Part shown: in pieces, positions 54,124-62,906 of the stretch | Layout of the letters: each line of letters opens with the position of its first letter | Numbering within the stretch: position 1 is the first letter of the stretch | NCBI GenBank assembly: GCA_963748485.1 | Contig: CAVVJF010000009.1 | Location: 1,488,001 to 1,552,000, forward strand | Source: DASRWT01 sp963748485 | GTDB taxonomy: Bacteria > Methylomirabilota > Methylomirabilia > Rokubacteriales > CSP1-6 | Direction: 5' to 3' | DNA: 64,000 bases | The notes under the pieces: generated by a model | What the model was told of the DNA's origin: nothing | Databases searched by the model: none | What the model saw: the letters and a program-made list of their open reading frames with translations, nothing else | Translations under genes and position numbers: made by a program

Positions 54124-54338
54124 GGTCCGTCTCCTTTCGCTGCGGGGCCTCACCCTGCGCTATCCTAGGCCGGACTAAAGAGCCCCGGCAATGCCAAGTA
54201 GCGGATCGCGCATCGGGATACTGGACGACACACGCCGACGCGCACGCGAACGTGACCGCGCGGACGTCTGGTGTCTATTTGCACGCCGAGCCAACGGACA
54301 TGACCATTCTGCAGGCGGCCACGCCCGGGGAAAGCACA

Positions 54339-54369
54339 GCAGGCCGAGCCCCGAGGGGGCCCGGCCTGC
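54339..54369 (-). terminator. Rho-independent-like terminator of the cold-shock gene
   Basis: Stem GCAGGCC/GGCCTGC extended by GCCCC/GGGGC with one mismatch and a 3-nt loop. On the minus strand it is followed by TGTGCTTTCCCC. Confidence 0.65.
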
Positions 54370-54388
54370 CGCTCGATGCGAAGCGCCG

Positions 54389-54589
54389 CTAGACTTTGCG
54401 GACGTTGGCGGCCTGGAGCCCCTTCGGACCCTTGGTCACCTCGAACTCGACCTTATCGCCCTCGGCAAGGCTCTTGAAGCCCTGCGCCTGGATGGCGTTG
54501 AAGTGCACGAACACGTCCTCGCCCGCCTCCTGGGTGATGAAACCATAGCCCTTCGCGTCGTTGAACCACTTGACCGTACCGTTAGCCAT
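54389..54589 (-). CDS. cspA: Cold-shock protein
   Basis: 66 aa. MANGTVKWFNDAKGYGFITQ, EDVFVHFNAIQAQGF and EGDKVEFEVTKGPKGLQAAN are the full CSD fold with both RNA-binding motifs (KGYGFI, VFVHF). It binds single-stranded RNA/DNA and melts structures. A stem-rich leader lies upstream. Confidence 0.99.
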   Translation of the reverse strand: MANGTVKWFNDAKGYGFITQEAGEDVFVHFNAIQAQGFKSLAEGDKVEFEVTKGPKGLQAANVRKV

Positions 54590-54677
54590 TGAACCGACCT
54601 CTTTCTTCTGAGGCTTCCGCCCCGGTGAAACCCCACCACCATGGCGGGGGCGCCCTCCGAATGGAGGGCAAAACAGA

Positions 54678-54709
54678 AACGCCGCGGGACCAGAGGTCCG
54701 CGCGGCGTT
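54678..54709 (-). promoter_or_regulatory. Long hairpin upstream of the cold-shock gene
   Basis: AACGCCGCG-GGACC-aga-GGTCC-g-CGCGGCGTT forms a 14-bp stem with one bulge, about 90 nt before the cspA start. Cold-shock mRNAs often have structured leaders; a terminator is the alternative. Confidence 0.4.
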
Positions 54710-54929
54710 GATCTCGAATCTTGCGAATCGGCAACCGAGTGAACCTGAAACCGCTGCTAACGATACAGGACCCGCGTCGGCCCGTCAACAACTCTCGCGG
54801 ACTCGCGTCGAGCAGCTCACGATGATGAAGACCGCCAGTGCGGTTGTACCTGCCTCAAGGAGGCGTCTCATACGGTCTCCTCTGGCTCCCGCCGCCGCAC
54901 TGTCCCGAAGCGCACCCTCGTGTGCTCCA

Positions 54930-54992
54930 GTGTCACCAAACTGTCACCAACGCCCCGCAACTCGGTGCAATTGGCGGGCACTTAGCGCACAT
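54930..54992 (+). repeat. Dispersed repeat, copy D
   Basis: TGTCACCAAAC / TGTCACCAACG pair followed by CGCCCCGCAAC ... GCAATTGGCGGGCACTT, matching copy A at 18350-18412. Downstream GCCTGCGAATC resembles the GAATCGCTTCG block of copies B and C. Confidence 0.75.
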
Positions 54993-55336
54993 TCAGCAAC
55001 TCGATAACGAAGTCGAAAGCCTGCGAATCAACTCGCTCGGCTGCGCCTTGCTGTTTCTTAGCGTGTGAAATCGGAGGATTACGGCAATCGGACATTCGTC
55101 CGACGAAGCATGCCTGAAGTTTCGCTGCGGCGGATGGCAGCTAGTTTCAGCCGAGGCCCTCGGCGGTACTCCACGGCTAGCTGGCTGGGTTGTCACGCCT
55201 TGCATAGGCGTGGAGTTGTGCCAGATTCACGTTCAGCCAGTCGCAAAAGCCAAAGCGTAGTGGGGTACCGACATCTCAGAGCGTCGAGCTCATGTGACGA
55301 AATGTCCGCCGGAACTTGGCGAAATGTTCGCTGAAG

Positions 55337-56380
55337 CTAGGATACGTCAAGCGCCAAGAGCATCTTGGGCCAACCGCCGTATTCCCAGGCTTTGTCGAAC
55401 GGGCCCGCAAAGATACGTGAATCCGGGGGCTCGACGTCAATCCCGGATCGAAGAACGGCCCGCAGACGATCACTCGCCACTCCCCGAAACGTACAGCCCG
55501 AAAGGTTGAGCGTCCGAACTAGGTCGCCGGACGAGAACGGCGGCCGGAACCACTTGTCGCCCCCAGGAACGTCCACCAACCAAGTCGGTACCGGCTTGTC
55601 GGCAATGTGCAGGGGCGGGAGCGTCAGGCTCATCACGTTGAGGCGGTAGAAGAGGTCGTCGCGGAAGGTGTCCTCGGCGACCATGCGGGCCAGGTCGTGG
55701 TTCGTCGTCGCGACGATCCGCACGCCCGACCCATCCGAACGCGGCGATCCGACCCACCCCTCGCCCTCCTGGAGGAAGCCGAGCAGCCTGGCCTGGAGCG
55801 CAGGCGGCAGGTCCCCGACCTCGTCGAGCAGAAGCGTGCCGCCCCGGGCCATCGCGGGCAGGCTCGGCGGGGCCGTCGAGTCGGCATTCGTGAGAGCGTG
55901 CCGGCCGTTGCCGAGCAGCTCGGCCGCGAAGGTCCCGTCGTCCACGGCGCCGCAGCTCACCTCGAGGAACCGCCCGCCGGCGCGAGCCGAGGCCCGGTGG
56001 ACCACCCGGGCCAGCAGGCTCTTGCCTGTACCCGTCTCGCCTAGGAGAAGGATCGGCGAGTCCACCCGCGCGTACGAACAGCACGCGGCCGTCCGGCAGG
56101 GAATGGATGCTCGTGGCGGTAGTCCCGCGCCCGGCCGTATCGTCGATCGCGGACCAGTCGAGGTCGGCCAGCAGGGGAAGCTCGGCCTCCTCGGCCCGCC
56201 ACCTCGTCGCGCTGCCAGCCGAGCATCTCGAGCGCCACGTGGTTGGCGTGGAGCAGAGTCCGGTCGCCAGCGAGCCGAAAACGGGCGCGGGCATCCTTCG
56301 ACACGCCAAGGCGACACTCCAAGGCGCGCCTACGACGAGTTCGCGCTCGCTCTGCTTCTCCGGGACCGCGCCACTCCAAC
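55337..56380 (-). pseudogene. Frameshifted PAS / sigma-54 activator fused to an unrelated tail
   Basis: A PAS-like start (FRLAGDRTLLHANHVALEML) is in one frame, then LPLLADLDWSAIDDTAGRG and LPDGRVLFVR in a second. VDSPILLLGETGTGKSLLAR (Walker A) and GGTLLLDEVGDLPPALQARL (Walker B) are in a third. At least two frameshifts separate them. The AAA+ domain stops after FYRLNVMSLTLPPL and passes in frame into about 85 residues unlike any activator, including GCTFRGVASDRLRAVLRSGI and FDKAWEYGGWPKMLLALDVS. No helix-turn-helix remains, so it cannot be a working enhancer-binding protein. Confidence 0.75.
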
Positions 56381-56749
56381 AAAAATTCGGTAGCCGCTAC
56401 GTTCTTGAGTGGAGCCGCCTTCGTGGCGCTCCATTACGTCTGTCGGCCGCCTTGCCAGGTGCCCGGGTGCATACGTGTTGTATCGGCACCTTCCCGCTGC
56501 GATCTGGCTCCGAGTCCCGGCCCACTGTTTCAGGCACTTACGGAAGCCTTCGCCAGCTCGGCGATGCGCGCCACCGCGGTCTCCACCGGGATCGCCGGCC
56601 GCCGTGGCATGTCGCGTGCACTGGACCACGATCGTTCGCTGATCTCGACTCCACGAGGGAGAGAAGGCCGCGGTGGTCGCGGCCGAGGCAGTGAACAAAT
56701 ACATTGCAAGGGCGCAGACGCCGCGAGCGATGCGCCGAAGGAGAAAGAG
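56381..56749. other. Region upstream of the Tad operon
   Basis: No supported gene. Short frames here have no ribosome sites. It should contain the promoter of flp; a sigma-54-like element at 56605-56620 is the best candidate seen. Confidence 0.5.
56605..56620 (+). promoter_or_regulatory. Possible sigma-54 promoter for flp
   Basis: TGGCATGTCGCGTGCA keeps the -24 TGGCA-G and -12 TGCA elements with correct spacing, 130 nt before the flp start. Evidence is sequence match only. Confidence 0.35.
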
Positions 56750-56932
56750 ATGTTGAAGAAGATCACCGGTTACCTGAAGAACGAGCAGGGCATCGAGACG
56801 CTGGAGTGGATCATGATCGGCGCGCTGATTGGCGGGGTTGCCGCCATCGTCTATCCCGGCACGCTCCAGGCCTCGCTGACGGGCGTCGTCACCGCCATCG
56901 GCACGTCGCTGTCGGCCTACGGCACCTTTTAG
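56750..56932 (+). CDS. flp: Flp-type pilin
   Basis: 60 aa, ATG after AAGGAG. It reads MLKKITGYLKNEQGIETLEW then IMIGALIGGVAAIVYPG. The basic leader, a Gly before the hydrophobic helix and Glu five residues on match prepilin processing in Flp pilins, although GIETLEW differs from the common GATAIEY. After cleavage it would polymerise into the Tad pilus. It is the first gene of the operon; a hairpin follows it. Confidence 0.9.
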   Translation: MLKKITGYLKNEQGIETLEWIMIGALIGGVAAIVYPGTLQASLTGVVTAIGTSLSAYGTF

Positions 56933-56949
56933 GTTCCAAGCTAAGCATC

Positions 56950-56990
56950 CCCACCTCGCAGGACCTTGCAAAGGGCTCCTGCGAGGTGGG
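56950..56990 (+). terminator. Attenuator-like hairpin between flp and tadE
   Basis: Perfect 14-bp arms CCCACCTCGCAGGA / TCCTGCGAGGTGGG with a 13-nt loop. It lies just after flp and directly before the tadE ribosome site (AAAGGAG). It may allow a high level of the flp message with partial read-through. Confidence 0.7.
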
Positions 56991-57005
56991 AAAGGAGAAT
57001 GGTAC

Positions 57006-57425
57006 GTGAAAGCGCTGAGACGACTGCTGGGGCAAGAGGGAACGTCGACGATCGAGTTCATCATCGTCCTCCCGACCTTGCTCTTTGTCATGCTCGGGGC
57101 CGTGGAGCTGAGCCGGGCCTGGTTGACAGCCCACATCGCAACGAATGCCGTCCGCGAAGGGGCACGGGTCGCGGTCGTGACGCCCACGACGTCCGACCCG
57201 AACGCGCCGATCACCCAGGGAATAGACCGGATCAACCAGGTCCTCTCGGCGGCGAACATCACCGCCCTCAGCGCCCCGACGGTCACCTGCACGCCAGCGC
57301 CGTGCGCACCCGACTCCAGGGTCGACGTGGACGTCACGGTTAGGTTCCAAACCCTGTTCCCGGTTGTCCTCCCGATGCTCCAGACCATGGACATCCGGGA
57401 GACCGCCAGCATGCGATACGAATAG
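57006..57425 (+). CDS. tadE: TadE-like pseudopilin
   Basis: 139 aa, GTG start about 10 nt after GGAG. The N-terminus has LGQEGTSTIEFIIVLPTLLF then VMLGAVELSRAW: the TadE motif with processing site (G before TSTIEF) and one transmembrane helix. The C-terminal domain contains a Cys pair (VTCTPAPCAP). TadE-type pseudopilins are needed for Flp pilus assembly. Confidence 0.9.
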   Translation: MKALRRLLGQEGTSTIEFIIVLPTLLFVMLGAVELSRAWLTAHIATNAVREGARVAVVTPTTSDPNAPITQGIDRINQVLSAANITALSAPTVTCTPAPCAPDSRVDVDVTVRFQTLFPVVLPMLQTMDIRETASMRYE

Positions 57426-57437
57426 AGGAAAATTGTC

Positions 57438-58364
57438 ATGCGCAGACGACTCATCGTGATCCTTCTCGTCGCATCCGTCATGGGCCTGCTCGCCAGCATG
57501 CTCGTCTACCGGGTGGTGAATCAGGTCGCGTCGGCAGGGCAGAACGGCCACGAGCGGATCGTCGTGGCCGTCGCCAACATGAGCCTGGCCGACACCGTGA
57601 CCTCGCAGCACGTCAAGCTCATGCCCTGGCCGAAGACGTCCGTCCCGGAGGGCGCCTTCCGGAGCCTCCCGGAGGTAGAGGGCCGCGTGGTGCGCAGCTC
57701 CGTGGTGGCCGGCGAGCCGCTCATGGAGAGCAAGCTGGCGCCCCAGCTCTCCGGCAAGGGGGGCATCATGCCGATGCTGGTCCCCGAGGGGCTGCGCGGA
57801 GTAACGATCAAGGTGGACGACGCCGTGCGGGAAACCGGCTTCGTGCTGCCGAACAGCCGGGTCGACGTCCTCGTGAGCATGGCGAAGACCAAGAGCTCGG
57901 ACGAGCGGATCGCCAAGGTGATCCTCCAGGACGTCTCCGTCCTCGCCGCTGGACAGACCGTCGAAATGCGGGACAACAAGCCGGTGACCGTGACCACCGT
58001 GACCCTGTCCCTCACCCCGGAGCAGACCGAGCGTCTGGCCGTGGCCCAGGCCGAGGGCAAGGTCACCCTGGCCATGCGCAACCTGCGCGACAACCTGGTG
58101 GTGAAGACCCCGGGGGCCACCCCGACGACCCTGCTGAGTGACGCCGGTGCTCCCGCGCGCCCGGCCCCGGATGCGCCGAGGGTAGCGGCCACGCCGGCCC
58201 CGGCCAAGCCGCGGCCCGCTTCCGCGGTGACCAGCGCGCCCCTGCCCGCCCCGACGCTCGATGCCCACACCATCTCCGTGTTCCGGGGCGACAAGGTGAG
58301 AGACCACACCTTCGTCCGCCAGGACGGGCAGGCCTGGACGGAGCGAGGGGAGTCCAAGAAGTGA
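57438..58364 (+). CDS. rcpC: Flp pilus assembly protein RcpC/CpaB
   Basis: 308 aa. An N-terminal membrane anchor (LIVILLVASVMGLLASMLVY) is followed by an SAF domain (IVVAVANMSLADTVTSQHVK, LPEVEGRVVRSSVVAGEPLM) and the CpaB core GLRGVTIKVDDAVRETGFVL then PNSRVDVLV. The Ala/Pro-rich linker leads to a C-terminal segment with VFRGDKVRDHTFVRQDGQAW. It is a periplasmic partner of the secretin. The tail motif recurs in the next gene's product. Confidence 0.93.
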   Translation: MRRRLIVILLVASVMGLLASMLVYRVVNQVASAGQNGHERIVVAVANMSLADTVTSQHVKLMPWPKTSVPEGAFRSLPEVEGRVVRSSVVAGEPLMESKLAPQLSGKGGIMPMLVPEGLRGVTIKVDDAVRETGFVLPNSRVDVLVSMAKTKSSDERIAKVILQDVSVLAAGQTVEMRDNKPVTVTTVTLSLTPEQTERLAVAQAEGKVTLAMRNLRDNLVVKTPGATPTTLLSDAGAPARPAPDAPRVAATPAPAKPRPASAVTSAPLPAPTLDAHTISVFRGDKVRDHTFVRQDGQAWTERGESKK

Positions 58365-58393
58365 TAACCGAAACCCATTCGAGGAGAGCAACG

Positions 58394-58861
58394 ATGACGT
58401 GCCTGAACCTCATTGCGCGCATGGCGCTGGGAGTGCTGGCCACCGGGGCGGCCCTGGCGGGTCCCGCGGCGGCCGACGCCCAGATGCTGACGCGCCTCTA
58501 TCTGTCAAAGGACAAGTCCCAGCTCGTCGAGCTGCGGGAGACCGCCACCAAGGTGGCCATGGCCAATCCGGCCATTGCCGACGTCCAGGTGATCAGCCCG
58601 AGCCAGATCCTGGTGGTGGGCCGCGCCGTTGGCGTCACCTCGATGGTGGTGTTCTCCGACAAGGCGATGCGAAACTTCGACGTGGTCGTGCACCCGTCGC
58701 CTATGGGCGAGGTGGCCGCGAAGCCCCTGAGCGGGGCGCCCCACGGGGTGCTCGTGCAGAAGGGTGACAAGCTCACCGAACACTACTTCACGCAGGACAC
58801 CAACCGGCAGTGGGTCGAGCTGGGCAGCGTGAAGGTGGAAACCGAGGCCGGAAAGAAATGA
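58394..58861 (+). CDS. Stand-alone secretin N-terminal-domain protein
   Basis: 155 aa; ATG after GAGGAG. A signal peptide (ALGVLATGAALAGPAAADAQ) precedes a T2SS/T3SS pilus N-domain: LYLSKDKSQLVELRETATKV then ANPAIADVQVISPSQILVVG. This aligns almost throughout with residues about 40-115 of the downstream secretin, but no secretin domain follows. The C-terminus has VQKGDKLTEHYFTQDTNRQW, similar to the end of RcpC. It may form an extra periplasmic ring or gate the secretin. Confidence 0.85.
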   Translation: MTCLNLIARMALGVLATGAALAGPAAADAQMLTRLYLSKDKSQLVELRETATKVAMANPAIADVQVISPSQILVVGRAVGVTSMVVFSDKAMRNFDVVVHPSPMGEVAAKPLSGAPHGVLVQKGDKLTEHYFTQDTNRQWVELGSVKVETEAGKK

Positions 58862-60267
58862 GCCGCCGGCAGCTGGGGAGAACGCAGTCAATGAACTTCC
58901 GTGAGAAGTGCACCGCCGTCCTGGGGCTCGTCTTGGCGCTCGCCCTCGCCGCCGCATCCCATCCGCCGGTCCTCGGCGCCCAGCCCGCGCTGGTTCGCCT
59001 GGACGTCACCATCGGGAAGTCCCAGGTCCTCGACCTTCAGGAGCCCTTCACCCGCGTCTCGGTGACCAACCCGGCCATCGCCGACGTCTTCGTCGTGACT
59101 CCGAGCCAGATCCTCGTCAACGGCAAGGCAGTCGGCACCACGTCCCTCGTCGTCTTCTACCCGAGCAAGACCATGTTCTTCGACCTCGTAGTGCAGAGCG
59201 ACCTAGCCCTCCTGCGCGAGCGCCTGAAGCAGGCCGCCCCGCGCGACGAGATCGACGCGCGTCCCGCCCAGGACGCCATCATCCTGACTGGCAGCGTGAC
59301 GAGCGAGCGCTCCATCGCGGCCGCCAGCGAGGTGGCGGCGGTCTTCGCGCCCAAGGGCAAGGTGGTCAACCTGTTGAGCATCATCGACGTCAGGCCCCAG
59401 CAGGTGATGCTCCAGGTGCATGTGGCCGAGGTGGACCGCGCGGCGCTCAAGGAGTTCGGTCTGAACTTCGCGGCAAAGGGCGACACGGTCGTGGGGAGCT
59501 CGTCCCCGGGGACCCCCTTCTTCGGGCCCTTGCTGAGTGGCGCGCAAAGGGTAGCACCCTTCCTGATCCCGGGCGCGAGTCTCTTCGCCGCCTCAAACGG
59601 TCTCCCCGTTGACTTCGCCGCCGCCGTCCACGCCCTCAGCGAGAAGAATCTGCTCCGGACCCTGGCCAAGCCGAACCTCGTCACCCAGAGCGGCAAGGAA
59701 GCCAAGTTCCTGTCCGGCGGGGAGTTCCCATACCCGGTCGCCCAGAGCTTCAACGCCATCACCATCGAGTTCAAGAAGTTCGGGGTGGGCCTGATCTTCA
59801 CCCCGGTGGTGGTGGACGGAGAGACGATCAACCTCCAGATCCGTCCGGAGGTGTCGAGCCTCGACTTCAGCCAGGGCCTCCAGTCGTCCGGCATCAACAT
59901 TCCGGTCATCCGCAAGAACGAGGTCGCGACCAGCATCAACATCAAGGACGGGGAGTCCTTCGCCATCGCCGGCCTCATCAACAACGAGGTGCGCCAGTCC
60001 GTGGGCAAGGTCCCGATCCTGGGGGATATCCCCATCCTCGGCGCATTGTTCCGCAGCACGCGCTTTCAGAACAACGAGACCGAGCTGCTGTTCCTCGTGA
60101 CTGTGAAGCTGGTGCAGCCCGACGCGCCCGGCACCGGCCCGGACGCCACCAAGCTGATGGAAATGCGCGAGGACGAGAAGAAGGAGTTCACCCTCGTGCC
60201 GGGGATTCCCGGGGTGGGCGAGGTCGTGACCCGGCCCTTCGGCAAGAGCAACCTGCCCAGGCCGTGA
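58858..60267 (+). CDS. rcpA: Tad secretin RcpA/CpaC
   Basis: 469 aa, ATG overlapping the previous stop; an ATG eleven codons later after GGGGAG is possible. Signal peptide (LGLVLALALAAASHPPVLGA), N-domain (TNPAIADVFVVTPSQILVNG), BON-like domain (DAIILTGSVTSERSIAAASE), and secretin domain with LLRTLAKPNLVTQSGKEAKF, FLSGGEFPYPVAQ, and GESFAIAGLINNEVRQSVGK then VPILGDIPILGALFRS. It makes the outer-membrane channel for the pilus, so the organism has an outer membrane. Confidence 0.96.
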   Translation: MSRRQLGRTQSMNFREKCTAVLGLVLALALAAASHPPVLGAQPALVRLDVTIGKSQVLDLQEPFTRVSVTNPAIADVFVVTPSQILVNGKAVGTTSLVVFYPSKTMFFDLVVQSDLALLRERLKQAAPRDEIDARPAQDAIILTGSVTSERSIAAASEVAAVFAPKGKVVNLLSIIDVRPQQVMLQVHVAEVDRAALKEFGLNFAAKGDTVVGSSSPGTPFFGPLLSGAQRVAPFLIPGASLFAASNGLPVDFAAAVHALSEKNLLRTLAKPNLVTQSGKEAKFLSGGEFPYPVAQSFNAITIEFKKFGVGLIFTPVVVDGETINLQIRPEVSSLDFSQGLQSSGINIPVIRKNEVATSINIKDGESFAIAGLINNEVRQSVGKVPILGDIPILGALFRSTRFQNNETELLFLVTVKLVQPDAPGTGPDATKLMEMREDEKKEFTLVPGIPGVGEVVTRPFGKSNLPRP

Positions 60268-61493
60268 GCGGAACGATCATGCTGAGAACAGTCGTCGTCG
60301 ATTCGGACCCCGAGGCGCGCGCCTCGCTCCGCCGCCTCCTCGCCGTCAACCCGGCGGTTGTGGTGGTCGGTGAGTTCACGGCGCTGGCGGCCTCCTTGAC
60401 GGAGATCGCTGACTGCCGGCCCGAGCTAGTGATCGCCGAGGTGCCGTTCGACCAGCGGACGAACGATCCCCGGCACGCCGCCCAGGTGGTGGAAACGCTG
60501 GTCCGCGCGGTGCCGGAGGCCGCCGCGTTCGCCACTGGCTCCTCGGCCTCGGCCGACTTCGTCATCCAGGTGATCCGGGCCGGCGCTTTGGAGTTCCTGA
60601 AGCGCCCAGTGGAACGAGAGGCAGTGCTAGCCGCGCTTGACAAGATGCTCCGCCTCCGCCGGACGCCTACGCCCCCAAACCAGGCGGGCCGCGTCGTCTC
60701 GGTGTTCTCCAGCAAGGGAGGCCTCGGAGTGACGACGATGGCGGTCAACCTGGGTGTCTGCCTCGCCGAGCAGGGGCCGGGACGCGTGGTGCTGATGGAC
60801 CTGGACACGCGGCAGTCCGATCTCGCCACCCACCTCAATCTTCGATCGACGTATTCGACGCTGGACGCTCTGGAGAACCTGGACCGCCTCGACGAGTCGT
60901 TCCTGCGGGGGCTCCTGGTCCGCCACCCGAGCGGGCTTCTCGTGCTGCCCGGGCCAAACCGGATCGAGCACACTCAGCTCAGCGGTGAACAGGTGCGGGC
61001 AGGCCTCGAGATCGTCCGGTCTCACTTCGCCCACGTGGTGCTGGACCTGCGCCACGATCTCGACGCCGGGACCATCGCGGCTCTCGAGGCGTCGGACAGC
61101 ATCCTCTTCCTCACGAGCCTGGACGTGTGCGCCCTGCGCTCTGGGGCAGCGGGCCTCGCCGCCTTCCGTCACCTCGGGCTCAACCTCGAGAAGGTCCAGG
61201 TGGTCCTGATGCGCGAGGGCACGAGCGACGATGTGACGGTGAAGCACGCCCGCGAGACGCTCGGACTCCCCGTGGGCTGGAAGACGCCCAGCGAGTACCC
61301 GACGGTGGTAGCCGCCATCAACAGCGGCCAGCCGGTGGTGACCGCCTCGCCCCGCTCGAAGATCGCCAAGAACCTGCGCCAGCTCGCGGCAACGATCTCG
61401 CCGACGCCCGCCGCGCCGGCCGAGTCCGTGCTCCGCAGCGCCGCCTCGCTGGCGCGGCTTGTCTGGAACCCGAGACCCACCTCCGGAGGGTAA
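60264..61493 (+). CDS. tadZ: TadZ/CpaE ParA-like localisation protein
   Basis: 409 aa, GTG overlapping the secretin stop. Residues 1-125 are a receiver-like domain (LRTVVVDSDPEARASLRRLL) whose usual phosphoacceptor strand reads LVIAEVPF, without the Asp. The ParA/MinD ATPase domain has the deviant Walker A SSKGGLGVTT (~152) and VVLMDLDTRQSDLATHLNL. TadZ places the pilus machine at a site in the cell. Confidence 0.94.
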   Translation: MSGTIMLRTVVVDSDPEARASLRRLLAVNPAVVVVGEFTALAASLTEIADCRPELVIAEVPFDQRTNDPRHAAQVVETLVRAVPEAAAFATGSSASADFVIQVIRAGALEFLKRPVEREAVLAALDKMLRLRRTPTPPNQAGRVVSVFSSKGGLGVTTMAVNLGVCLAEQGPGRVVLMDLDTRQSDLATHLNLRSTYSTLDALENLDRLDESFLRGLLVRHPSGLLVLPGPNRIEHTQLSGEQVRAGLEIVRSHFAHVVLDLRHDLDAGTIAALEASDSILFLTSLDVCALRSGAAGLAAFRHLGLNLEKVQVVLMREGTSDDVTVKHARETLGLPVGWKTPSEYPTVVAAINSGQPVVTASPRSKIAKNLRQLAATISPTPAAPAESVLRSAASLARLVWNPRPTSGG

Positions 61494-61496
61494 TTC

Positions 61497-62906
61497 ATGG
61501 CACTGACACTGTTTCAGCGAAGGCCGCCCGCCACTCCCGCCCCGAAGCCCGCGCCCGCGACCAGCGGGCGGCCGGAGGCGGACGCGCGCGCGGAGACCCC
61601 GCGCACGGAGACGGCCCCGCGCGCCGAGAAGGCCTACTACGAGCTGAAGGAGCGGATCCACAGTCAGCTCATCGAGCGGCTGGACCTGTCCAAGCTCGAC
61701 ATCCTCCCTTCCGATGCGGTCCAGCAGCAGATCCGCCGGATCGTCGAGGACATGCTGGCCGGCGATGACACGCCGCTCAGCCGCCAAGAGCGCGAGAAGC
61801 TCATCAGCGAGGTCGAGCACGAGACCTTCGGCCTCGGGCCCATCGAGCCCCTCATGCAGGACCCCACGGTGTCCGACATCCTGGTAAACGGGCCGCGCGA
61901 GGTGTACGTGGAGCGGCGGGGGAAGCTGGAGCGGACACGCGTCATGTTCCGTGACAACACCCATCTGCTGCAGGTGATCGAGCGCATCGTGTCGGCCGTG
62001 GGCCGGCGGGTGGACGAGTCCTCCCCCATGGTGGACGCCCGGCTTGCCGACGGCTCGCGGGTGAACGCGATCATCCCGCCGCTGGCCCTGGACGGCCCCG
62101 CGCTGTCCATCCGCCGGTTCGCGGTGGACCCCTTCCGGGTGTCTGACCTCATCGAGTTCGGGACCCTCACGCCGGCCCTGGCCGAGGTCCTCCGGGCCGC
62201 GGTCCAGACCCGGCTCAACATCCTGGTGTCGGGTGGGACCGGTGCGGGCAAGACCACGCTCCTCAACGTGCTGTCCAACTTCATCCCGAACAGCGACCGC
62301 ATCGTCACCATCGAGGACTCGGCCGAGCTCCAGCTCCAGCAGGAGCACGTGGTGCGGCTCGAGACTCGGCCGGCCAACATCGAAGGCGCCGGGGCCGTGG
62401 CTCAGCGGGATCTGTTGCGGAACGCTCTCCGGATGCGGCCGGACCGGATCGTGGTGGGCGAGGTGCGCGGGGCAGAAGTCCTGGACATGCTCCAGGCCAT
62501 GAACACGGGCCACGACGGCTCCCTCTCGACGGTCCACGCCAACTCGTCGCGGGACGCCCTCTCCCGCGTCGAGACCATGATGCTCATGTCCGGCATCTCG
62601 CTGCCCGTCCGGGCCATGCGGGACTACATCGCCTCCGCCCTCGACATGATCGTGCAGGTGGCCCGGCTGTCCGACGGCACCCGGAAAGTCGTCCGGGTCA
62701 CCGAGATCGTCGGCATGGAGGAGGACGTCATCACCTCGCAGGACATCTTCCTCTTCGAGCAAGAGGGCGTCGACGCGGACGGGCGGGTACTTGGCCACCA
62801 CCGCGCCACAGGCATCCGCCCCAAGTTCAGCGAGCGGCTCGTCCGGTCCGGCATCGCGCTGGGCCTGGACGTGTTCGATCCCGATCGGCGCCAGGCGGTG
62901 CGCTGA
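61497..62906 (+). CDS. tadA: TadA/CpaF pilus ATPase
   Basis: 469 aa. After a Pro/Ala-rich N-terminus come DLSKLDILPSDAVQQQIRRI and DPTVSDILVNGPREVYVERR. Walker A is GGTGAGKTT (~247), followed by the Asp box TIEDSAELQL, Walker B RMRPDRIVVGEVRGAEVLDM and the His box MNTGHDGSLSTVHANS. It powers pilus extension and retraction. Gap of 3 nt after tadZ; its stop overlaps tadB. Confidence 0.98.
   Translation: MALTLFQRRPPATPAPKPAPATSGRPEADARAETPRTETAPRAEKAYYELKERIHSQLIERLDLSKLDILPSDAVQQQIRRIVEDMLAGDDTPLSRQEREKLISEVEHETFGLGPIEPLMQDPTVSDILVNGPREVYVERRGKLERTRVMFRDNTHLLQVIERIVSAVGRRVDESSPMVDARLADGSRVNAIIPPLALDGPALSIRRFAVDPFRVSDLIEFGTLTPALAEVLRAAVQTRLNILVSGGTGAGKTTLLNVLSNFIPNSDRIVTIEDSAELQLQQEHVVRLETRPANIEGAGAVAQRDLLRNALRMRPDRIVVGEVRGAEVLDMLQAMNTGHDGSLSTVHANSSRDALSRVETMMLMSGISLPVRAMRDYIASALDMIVQVARLSDGTRKVVRVTEIVGMEEDVITSQDIFLFEQEGVDADGRVLGHHRATGIRPKFSERLVRSGIALGLDVFDPDRRQAVR

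Larger units (their letters stand above)
54590..55336. other. Intergenic region with hairpins and repeat
   Basis: No convincing gene. Nearest cspA are an 8-bp hairpin (GCCCTCCgaatGGAGGGC, 54652-54669 region) and a longer one at 54678-54709, possibly its 5' leader. Further right is repeat copy D, then decayed sequence up to the activator pseudogene. Confidence 0.5.

Noticed and set aside
54191..54592. 133-codon plus-strand frame near cspA
   Set aside because: Overlaps cspA and its terminator on the other strand and has no coding character.
54686..54699. GGACC-AGA-GGTCC before cspA as another regulon site
   Set aside because: The centre has 3 nt in place of 2 and it is part of a longer hairpin, so it is better explained as RNA structure.
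55296..55335. Two CGAAATGTyCGC copies 21 nt apart
   Set aside because: Short, in decayed sequence next to a pseudogene end, with no promoter to regulate.
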